Below, in pieces: positions 58,404 through 64,000 of a stretch of 64,000 nt of DNA. The translations under genes were made by a program, and so were the position numbers. The DNA is from HTCC5015 sp051747425. GTDB taxonomy: Bacteria; Pseudomonadota; Gammaproteobacteria; HTCC5015. The stretch's first letter is position 1. Each line of letters begins with the position of its first letter. The stretch spans positions 93,071-157,070 of the forward strand of contig JBNJGD010000004.1 of NCBI GenBank assembly GCA_051747425.1, in the 5' to 3' direction. The notes beneath the pieces are model-generated. The model did not search any database and was not told the origin of the DNA. It saw only the letters and a program-made list of their open reading frames with translations.

Positions 58404-59312
58404 ATGCAAGGTTCTCTCTTCCAGCGCAACAGCAGCCTGACACTTCGACTGGCATTTTGCCTGACGCTGTGTCTGGCGCTGATGTGGGTGGATCATCGCT
58501 ACAACCACCTCGACCGGGTACGCCACACCCTGGACTATGTGGTCGCCCCCCTGCGTTTTGTCACCAACATGCCCTTTGCCATGTGGGACTGGACCTCCAG
58601 CCAGTTTCGCAGCCACCAAATGCTCCTGACGGAAAACGAGCAACTGCGCGAGGAAAACCTGGCCTTGCACAGCCGTCAGCAGACCATGGACATCATCGTC
58701 AAAAAGAATCAGCGGCTGCGCAAACTGCTGGGCACCTCGCAGCGCATTCGCGAGCCCACCGTGGTGGCCGAGCTGGTGCGCGTGGCCTTTGACCCCTACA
58801 AACAGGAAGTCACCCTCAACCGTGGCAGCAACGATTGCGCCTACGACGGCCAGCCCCTGCTGGGCGCCGACGGCATTTTGGGCCAGATTATCCATGTCGG
58901 CCCCTTTACCAGCACGGCCCTGTTGCTCAGCGATGCCAGTCACGCCATCCCCATCCAGTCCAACCGCACCGGACTGCGCACCATCGCCCGTGGCACCGGC
59001 CGAATCGACGAACTGGAACTGCTCCACATCCCCAACAACGCCGATATCGAAATGGGCGATCTGATGATTTCCTCGGGCCTGGGCCAGCGCTTTCCGGCCA
59101 ACTATCCGGTGGCCTATGTCACCTCTATTGAACGCGACCCCACCCAGCCCTTTGCCCGGGTGAGCGCCACGCCCACGGCCGCCCTCGACCGGGTCAGCGA
59201 AGTGTTGATGATGTGGCCCAGTCACTTGACCGACGACGATCCGGTGATCGCCAACTGTCTGGCCGAACGGCCGGAACTGACCAGCGAGGAGGCCCTCGAC
59301 GATGAAGAGTAA
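58404..59312 (+). CDS. mreC: Rod shape-determining protein MreC
   Basis: 302 residues: one N-terminal membrane helix (~12-30), a periplasmic coiled coil (~65-110), and the beta-rich MreC domain (GILGQIIHVGPFTSTALLLSD). Links MreB to the cell-wall machinery. Overlaps mreD by 11 nt. Confidence 0.95.
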   Translation: MQGSLFQRNSSLTLRLAFCLTLCLALMWVDHRYNHLDRVRHTLDYVVAPLRFVTNMPFAMWDWTSSQFRSHQMLLTENEQLREENLALHSRQQTMDIIVKKNQRLRKLLGTSQRIREPTVVAELVRVAFDPYKQEVTLNRGSNDCAYDGQPLLGADGILGQIIHVGPFTSTALLLSDASHAIPIQSNRTGLRTIARGTGRIDELELLHIPNNADIEMGDLMISSGLGQRFPANYPVAYVTSIERDPTQPFARVSATPTAALDRVSEVLMMWPSHLTDDDPVIANCLAERPELTSEEALDDEE

Positions 59313-59784
59313 ACGCCCCACCGCCGGCCTGGTGCTCACCTCCCTGCTGGTCGCCTTTCTGTTCAAACTGGTCCCCCTGCCGGAGGCGGCGGCATGGTTC
59401 CGCCCCGATGTGGTCACACTGGTATTGATGTACTGGTGGCTGGCATACCCCGAACGCATCGGTATCTATACCGGCTTTGGCATCGGCCTCTTGCTCGATG
59501 TGATCGGCGGCTCCCTGCTGGGGCTCAACGGCACGGCACTGATCCTGATCGCCTGGGTATTTTTGAAAAACTACCAACGCATCCGCGTCCTGCCCCTGAC
59601 CCAGCAAAGCGTGATTGTGTTCCTTGCACTGATGGTCAAACAGTTGATCGTATTCTGGGTGGAGAGCGAACAGATCACCGGCACCACCGAGTCGCTGCTG
59701 CACTTTGCCCCGGCACTCACCGGCGCCATCCTGTGGCCCTGGCTGTTTATACTGCTTCGCGACCTGCGCCGCCGCGCCGGCTGA
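59302..59784 (+). CDS. mreD: Rod shape-determining protein MreD
   Basis: 160 residues, about five membrane helices. Pattern RPDVVTLVLMYWWLAYPERIGIYTGFGIGLLLDVIGGSLLG is typical of MreD. Last gene of the mre set. Confidence 0.94.
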   Translation: MKSKRPTAGLVLTSLLVAFLFKLVPLPEAAAWFRPDVVTLVLMYWWLAYPERIGIYTGFGIGLLLDVIGGSLLGLNGTALILIAWVFLKNYQRIRVLPLTQQSVIVFLALMVKQLIVFWVESEQITGTTESLLHFAPALTGAILWPWLFILLRDLRRRAG

Positions 59785-59810
59785 GGCAGGCTACCCAAGG
59801 GGAATCCCTC

Positions 59811-60023
59811 ATGAGTCATTCCGAACAGCGCATCGATGATCTGGAGGTCAAACTGACCTTCCTCGAGTCACAGCACCACGAACTCAACGAAGTGGTGACG
59901 CTTCTGCAACTGGAAAATGCCAGTCTGAAAAAACAGCTGGGGGCCCTGCGCGAACAGATGGAGGCGGTGGCACCCAGCCTGATCGCCCAGGTCTCCGAGG
60001 AGACACCCCCGCCCCACTACTGA
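59811..60023 (+). CDS. slyX: SlyX family protein
   Basis: 70 residues, a single coiled coil (RIDDLEVKLTFLESQHHELNEVV) and a Pro/His C-terminus PPPHY, as in SlyX. Function unknown. The ATG at 59811 has AAGGGGA upstream. Convergent with the next gene, 10 nt apart. Confidence 0.9.
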   Translation: MSHSEQRIDDLEVKLTFLESQHHELNEVVTLLQLENASLKKQLGALREQMEAVAPSLIAQVSEETPPPHY

Positions 60024-60033
60024 AGACAGTGGC

Positions 60034-60525
60034 TCAGCGGCGGGGCGGTTTTTCGCGCACATACAGGGTCTTGTGCACCCGGGCCACCAGCTTGTCCCGC
60101 TCGTCGAGCACCCTCACCTCAAACTCGGGGAACACCGGCTTGCCCGAGGCCGCCTGGCGGCGAACCTCTTCCACCCGCTCGGGCGTCAGGCGAAACTCGG
60201 CGCGCACTTCCCCGCGACCCGGGGAGACAAATTCGATGTTCGCCGCCTTGTCCCAGGTGATGTAATCCCGGCCCAGCTGCTTGGCCAGCATCAGGCAATA
60301 GATCGGATCGGTCATGGCGTAGAGGCTGCCGCCGAAATGGGTGCCGAAATAGTTTTTGTTAAACCAGCGCAGCCGCAACACCATGTCGATCTCGGAAAAA
60401 TCCTCCGACACATGCCGAGTGCGAATGCCCGCCCCCACATAGGGTGGGTAGGCGTTGAGAAGCGCCTTGAACTGGAGCATTTGGGATCTGGGGTGGCTCA
60501 GCAGTTTGGACAAAATCGGTGGCAT
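60034..60525 (-). CDS. DUF4442 hotdog-fold protein
   Basis: 163 residues; the block NKNYFGTHFGGSLYAMTDPIYCLM is the hotdog helix of the DUF4442/thioesterase-like group. Probably binds or hydrolyses an acyl thioester; not proven. The ATG at 60525 has GGAG upstream and gives MPPILSKLLSHPRS; upstream codons are unlike the family. Confidence 0.82.
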   Translation of the reverse strand: MPPILSKLLSHPRSQMLQFKALLNAYPPYVGAGIRTRHVSEDFSEIDMVLRLRWFNKNYFGTHFGGSLYAMTDPIYCLMLAKQLGRDYITWDKAANIEFVSPGRGEVRAEFRLTPERVEEVRRQAASGKPVFPEFEVRVLDERDKLVARVHKTLYVREKPPRR

Positions 60526-60686
60526 ACAAACTCCGGAAGGGGCGACACATTGCTCTGGATCAAACGAGCGCAAAAGAGTCGCTTTTTTACCACTTGTCGA
60601 TGCACTTTCACAGGGCATTGGGCGGGCGAGAGCGGGAATTTTGTGATAAATTTGCGCCCCTTCCAAGCACGACCCCAGGTGAAACC

Positions 60687-62177
60687 ATGTCAGTGAGTAC
60701 TCTGATCGACCGCACTCGCGCTCAAAATTGGGGCTGGTACGCCCTCGCCGCCACCCTGATCGCCCTGTTAAGCGGCTTTGCCGCCCCCGTCTGGGCTGCT
60801 GTGGCCGGCGATGCAGGTCAAAAGCTCGATCTGACCAACCACGGTGTCGGCTATGCCGCCCTGGTCGTGTTCACCTTGGCCTACATCCTGGTGATGCTGG
60901 AAGAGAAGCTGCACCTGCGCAAATCCAAGCCGGTGCTGGTGGCCGCGGGCGTGATCTGGTTCATGGTCGCCGCCGTCTATGTCCAGCAGGGCGACACCAC
61001 CACCACCGGCGTCGCCCTGCGCCACAACCTGCTCGAGTACTCCGAGCTGATGCTGTTCCTGCTGGTGGCGATGACCTACATCAGCGCCATGGAAGAGCGC
61101 AAGTTGTTCGACGCCCTGCGCGCCTGGCTGGTCAGCCGCGGCTTTGGCTACCGCAGCCTGTTCTGGATCACCGGCTTTCTCTCCTTCTTTATCTCGCCCA
61201 TTGCCGACAACCTGACCACCGCGCTGCTGATGTGCGCCGTGCTCCTCAAGGTCGGCGAGGGCAACGCCAAGTTCATCAACCTCGGTTGTATCAATATCGT
61301 GGTGGCCGCCAACGCCGGTGGCGCCTTCTCGCCCTTTGGCGATATCACCACCCTGATGGTCTGGCAGAAGGGCGTGGTGACCTTTACCGAGTTCTTCGAC
61401 CTGTTTCTGCCTTCCCTGGTGAACTTCCTGATTCCGGCGGCGATCATGCACTTCTTCATTCCTACCGAGCCGCCCAAACAGGCTACCGAGACAGTGATCA
61501 TGAAGCGCGGCGCCCGCCGCACCGTTGTACTCTTTTTGCTCACCATCATCACCGCAGTCTGTGGCCACAACTTCCTCCACCTGCCGCCGGTGCTGGGCAT
61601 GATGACCGGCCTCGGTTACCTGCAGTTCTTTGGCTACTACCTGCGCAAGACCTTCGACCGCGGCGTCGCCGAGGAGCGCGCCCTGGCCAAGAAACTCGGC
61701 GACCACGCCCTCCTGGAGCGTCTCGACAAGGCCCTGCCCTTCGATGTCTTCAGCCGCACGGCCCGCGCCGAGTGGGACACCCTGCTGTTCTTCTACGGCG
61801 TCGTGCTCTGCGTGGGTGGTCTGGGCCACATCGGCTACCTCGCCGAGGTTTCCAACATCATGTACTACGAGTGGAACCAGACCATGGCCAACGCCACCGT
61901 CGGCGTTCTCTCGGCCATCGTCGACAACATTCCGGTGATGTTTGCCGTGCTTTCCATGGAGCCCGATATGTCCCACGGCCAGTGGCTGCTGGTCACCCTT
62001 ACCGCCGGCGTCGGCGGCTCCATGCTCTCGCTGGGCTCCGCCGCCGGCGTGGCCCTGATGGGCCAGGCCCGCGGCTACTACACCTTCATGAGCCACCTGC
62101 GCTGGACCCCGGTCATCGCCCTGGGCTATGTCGCCTCCATCTACACCCACCTCTGGCTCAACGCTCACTTGTTCTAG
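60687..62177 (+). CDS. nhaD: Na+/H+ antiporter, NhaD type
   Basis: 496 residues, about 12-13 membrane helices. FISPIADNLTTALLMCAVLL and GGAFSPFGDITTLMVW are the conserved ion-pathway segments of NhaD; a second half-repeat has SAIVDNIPVMFAVLSM. Expels Na+ or Li+ in exchange for H+. Fits with the Na+-pumping NQR complex in the same window. ATG at 60687 gives MSVSTLIDRTRAQNWGWYAL. Confidence 0.93.
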   Translation: MSVSTLIDRTRAQNWGWYALAATLIALLSGFAAPVWAAVAGDAGQKLDLTNHGVGYAALVVFTLAYILVMLEEKLHLRKSKPVLVAAGVIWFMVAAVYVQQGDTTTTGVALRHNLLEYSELMLFLLVAMTYISAMEERKLFDALRAWLVSRGFGYRSLFWITGFLSFFISPIADNLTTALLMCAVLLKVGEGNAKFINLGCINIVVAANAGGAFSPFGDITTLMVWQKGVVTFTEFFDLFLPSLVNFLIPAAIMHFFIPTEPPKQATETVIMKRGARRTVVLFLLTIITAVCGHNFLHLPPVLGMMTGLGYLQFFGYYLRKTFDRGVAEERALAKKLGDHALLERLDKALPFDVFSRTARAEWDTLLFFYGVVLCVGGLGHIGYLAEVSNIMYYEWNQTMANATVGVLSAIVDNIPVMFAVLSMEPDMSHGQWLLVTLTAGVGGSMLSLGSAAGVALMGQARGYYTFMSHLRWTPVIALGYVASIYTHLWLNAHLF

Positions 62178-62186
62178 GGTTGGCCA

Positions 62187-62260
62187 CGGAGGGTATGGGG
62201 CTGTAGGAGCGGCGCCCCCGCCGCGACTCGGTGGGCGGCTTCGCCGCATGGGCTCTGGGG
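62187..62260. repeat. REP arm and GGCGGCTTCGCCGC unit after nhaD
   Basis: GTAGGAGCGGCGCC... REP (62203-62226) followed by a GGTGGGCGGCTTCGCCGC unit (62230-62250). No T-rich terminator is evident after nhaD. Confidence 0.7.
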
Positions 62261-62280
62261 CGGCTCGAATGTTTTGCGTT

Positions 62281-62824
62281 TTAGCCACAGAGTTCACAGA
62301 GAACACAGAGGTTTTGTGTGAGGGGTTGTAGGAGCGGCGCCCCCGCCGCGACAAGTCGGCCCGTGGGCGGGCCTCCTACAGCCACAGTGGTGGGAATTGC
62401 CACCCATTCCCGTGGCCGCGCCGAGAAGCGCAAGGTAAAAACGGAAAAGGCCGAGGACGTGTTTGAGCGAAGTTTACCGACAGGTAAACGAGGGAGTTCC
62501 GCAGGCCCCGTTTTTACCGAGCATCGCAGGGAACACCGACGCAGTCGGTGCGCGGCGGTCGGGCGGCGTTTTGACCGCCAGGGAAGGCGGGAATGCAGAC
62601 TGCGCAGGAGCAGCTGTCTGCCTTTGGCTACTTTCTTTTCGCTGGAGAAAAGAAAGTGGCTGCCCCGTCGGGGGCATTCCCGACATTCAATGGACGCCGG
62701 CGAAGCCGGCACGGGTGTCGGGCTGAAGCCCGACCTACAGTGGCATGGGAGATTCCGGATAAGCGCTTCGCGCTTTCCGGAATGACCCGAAAACCTCTGT
62801 GCTCTCTGTGTCCTCTGTGGCTAA
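62281..62824. repeat. 544-bp composite: facing CACAGAG arrays around REPIN and a ~310-bp conserved block
   Basis: Left array 62281-62310 (TTAGCCACAGAG...) and right inverted array 62796-62824 (...CTCTGTGGCTAA) enclose a REPIN (62328-62380), a long GC-rich block (62400-62710) rich in small palindromes such as CCGACGCAGTCGG and CTTTCTTTTCGCTGGAGAAA, a GTCGGGC/GCCCGAC REP (62717-62738) and a TTCCGGA palindrome (62752-62786). The block can be read as an open frame but shows no start signal or codon bias. With 62187-62260 it fills the 773-nt spacer 62178-62950. Confidence 0.78.
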
Positions 62825-62950
62825 CTACCAATACGCCGAAGCCGCGCCCACCACCGTGGCATTTTCTCCCGGTTTATTGCCGTTAAAGACAATGCCCGTG
62901 GCCGGGCTGTGTGATTTACTGGGTCTACGATTCATTACAAAAGACAGCCC

Positions 62951-63856
62951 ATGCCTTATTACAAGAGCCGCGACGGCCATACACTCCACTATCACGAAAT
63001 GGGCCGGGGGCCCGTCTGCATACTGATCCACGGTTTCGGCATGCAGGCCGCCCTGTGGAAGACGCTGGTCTGGCCACTGCGCCGCCGCTACCGCTTCATC
63101 ATGCCCGACCTGCGCGGTTTTAACGGTTCACGCCAGGCAAGCTTTGCTGACGATCAGACGGTGTTCGAACACTTTGCCGACGACCTGGCCGATCTGATCG
63201 ACCACCTCGGCGAGGACACCGTCAGCGTCGCCGGCTACTCCATGGGCGGCTCCACCGCCATGACCTATCAATTGCGCCACGGCACCGAGCGCATCCGCTC
63301 CTACGCCCAGATCGATCAGGTCGACACCGTGACCAACCACGAGTCCTGGCAATGGGGCATCTACGGCCCAAACCAGGAGGAAAAGCTGGCCCACTTTCGG
63401 ACTCTCTTCGATGAGCTGGACCGGCTTAACTACCCCGAGCACTGGGACCGACTGCCCCGGTCTTTTCGCCAGAACCTGCTCTCCCACTTTACCGACTTTA
63501 TCGCCAGCACTGCAGCGCGACCGAGCTGGAAGCGGGCGATCCAGCAAATGGGGCAATGGGGCTTGGTAGAGCGCTCTCTACCGGCCGACCAGTGGCCGGC
63601 CTTTGCCCGCTGCATGCGCGACTACACCTGCGAAACCGTCGATTTCAGTGCGGTTTTTGAAGATTACGACCGGCCACTGTGGGTACTCACCGGCTCCGAG
63701 TCCGAGCTCTACGACGCCCGCGGCCAGACGCTGATGGCACAGAAAGTGCCCGGCAGCCGCCAGGTCATGTTCGACGGCTGTGGCCACCTGCTGATCTTCG
63801 AACGCCCCCTGCGCTTTATCAAAACCCTCGATGCCTTTATGCGCACCGCTGTGTGA
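62951..63856 (+). CDS. Alpha/beta hydrolase
   Basis: 301 residues. Oxyanion HGFGMQ, nucleophile elbow GYSMGG, a late Asp in VLTGSESELYDARG, and a C-terminal catalytic His in FDGCGHLLIFERP make a complete triad. Substrate unknown. Start MPYYKSRDGHTLHY at 62951. Confidence 0.88.
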   Translation: MPYYKSRDGHTLHYHEMGRGPVCILIHGFGMQAALWKTLVWPLRRRYRFIMPDLRGFNGSRQASFADDQTVFEHFADDLADLIDHLGEDTVSVAGYSMGGSTAMTYQLRHGTERIRSYAQIDQVDTVTNHESWQWGIYGPNQEEKLAHFRTLFDELDRLNYPEHWDRLPRSFRQNLLSHFTDFIASTAARPSWKRAIQQMGQWGLVERSLPADQWPAFARCMRDYTCETVDFSAVFEDYDRPLWVLTGSESELYDARGQTLMAQKVPGSRQVMFDGCGHLLIFERPLRFIKTLDAFMRTAV

Positions 63857-63869
63857 TTTTGGGGTGTTG

Positions 63870-64000
63870 TTAGCCACAGAGCCACGAAGAGCACGGAGGT
63901 TTGTAGGAGCGGCGACCCCGCCGCGACTTGGTGGGCGGCTTCGCCGCATTGGCTTTTGGTGGGTCGGATGTTTTGCGTTTTAGCCACAGAGGGCACAGAG
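63870..64000. repeat. Repeat cluster reaching the window edge
   Basis: A variant end TTAGCCACAGAGCCACGAAG (63870-63898) like that of the GxxExxY element, a REP arm (63903-63927), a GGTGGGCGGCTTCGCCGC unit (63930-63950), and a CACAGAG array in the same orientation (63979-64000) cut by the window. Confidence 0.75.

Noticed and set aside
60768..62354. Long minus-strand frame over nhaD
   Set aside because: Antisense shadow of nhaD; composition His/Gly/Gln-rich and it runs into repeats.
62318..62785. A 155-codon plus-strand frame in the spacer after nhaD
   Set aside because: It runs through a REPIN, the conserved block and a TTCCGGA palindrome; codon use is not gene-like and no start signal is present.

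Overview
The window reads as chromosomal DNA of a GC-rich gammaproteobacterium, probably marine or salt-adapted. The main reasons are the order TPR lipoprotein-lolB-ispE-tRNA(Gln)-prs divergent from hemA-prfA, a complete Na+-translocating NADH:quinone reductase operon (nqrA-F), a NhaD-type Na+/H+ antiporter, mreBCD next to gatCAB, and a FadE/FadI/FadJ-type beta-oxidation operon. I cannot name the genus from sequence alone.

Layout. 1-9.2 kb: housekeeping genes (prs, tRNA-Gln, ispE, lolB, TPR lipoprotein, hemA, prfA), a diiron metallo-beta-lactamase-fold protein and class I fumarase. 9.4-18.5 kb: envelope and small-metabolism genes (SPOR/beta-barrel protein, MAPEG protein, fatty acid desaturase-like protein, pdxH, DCC protein, patatin plus a Baeyer-Villiger-type monooxygenase, small membrane and lipoproteins). 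18.8-24.8 kb: a fadI-fadJ-fadE operon for beta-oxidation. 25.2-35.5 kb: an accessory and defence island with hicAB, small unknown genes, an integron-cassette-like segment, a PD-(D/E)XK-like protein and a type I restriction-modification operon (hsdM-hsdS-fic-hsdR). 35.7-44.5 kb: DUF3185 protein, thioesterase, iron-type alcohol dehydrogenase and nqrA-F. 44.6-52.7 kb: YheS-type ABC-F ATPase, a GGDEF/EAL protein, GIY-YIG and YdcH-like genes, a neutral-ceramidase homologue and Hsp33. 53-64 kb: gatB, a small GxxExxY gene, yccF, gatA, gatC, mreBCD, slyX, a DUF4442 protein, nhaD and an alpha/beta hydrolase.

The most unusual property is in the intergenic spaces, which are packed with short repeats of several families. 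These are GTAG-headed REP palindromes, often in facing pairs like REPINs; about 35-bp palindromes with TTCCGGA/TCCGGAA arms; repeats of the GTCATTGCGAG type; and arrays of a 9-bp unit around CACAGAG. The 9-bp arrays mostly occur as facing pairs that enclose the other repeats. One facing pair, 30-bp near-perfect terminal inverted repeats at 54511-54540 and 54971-55000, encloses exactly one gene, a GxxExxY-motif protein with a PD-(D/E)XK-like core. It sits inside the gatC-gatA-yccF/gatB cluster and supplies the yccF stop codon. My leading hypothesis is that this is an intact gene-carrying member of a small mobile element family and that the many gene-less facing pairs are its non-autonomous relatives.

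Other points worth checking: ispE has no stop codon before tRNA-Gln and ends inside the anticodon; FadJ has a histone-like lysine-rich N-terminus; a Fic protein lies between hsdS and hsdR; a ceramidase homologue lacks the expected nucleophilic serine; and two matched palindromes precede the fad operon.
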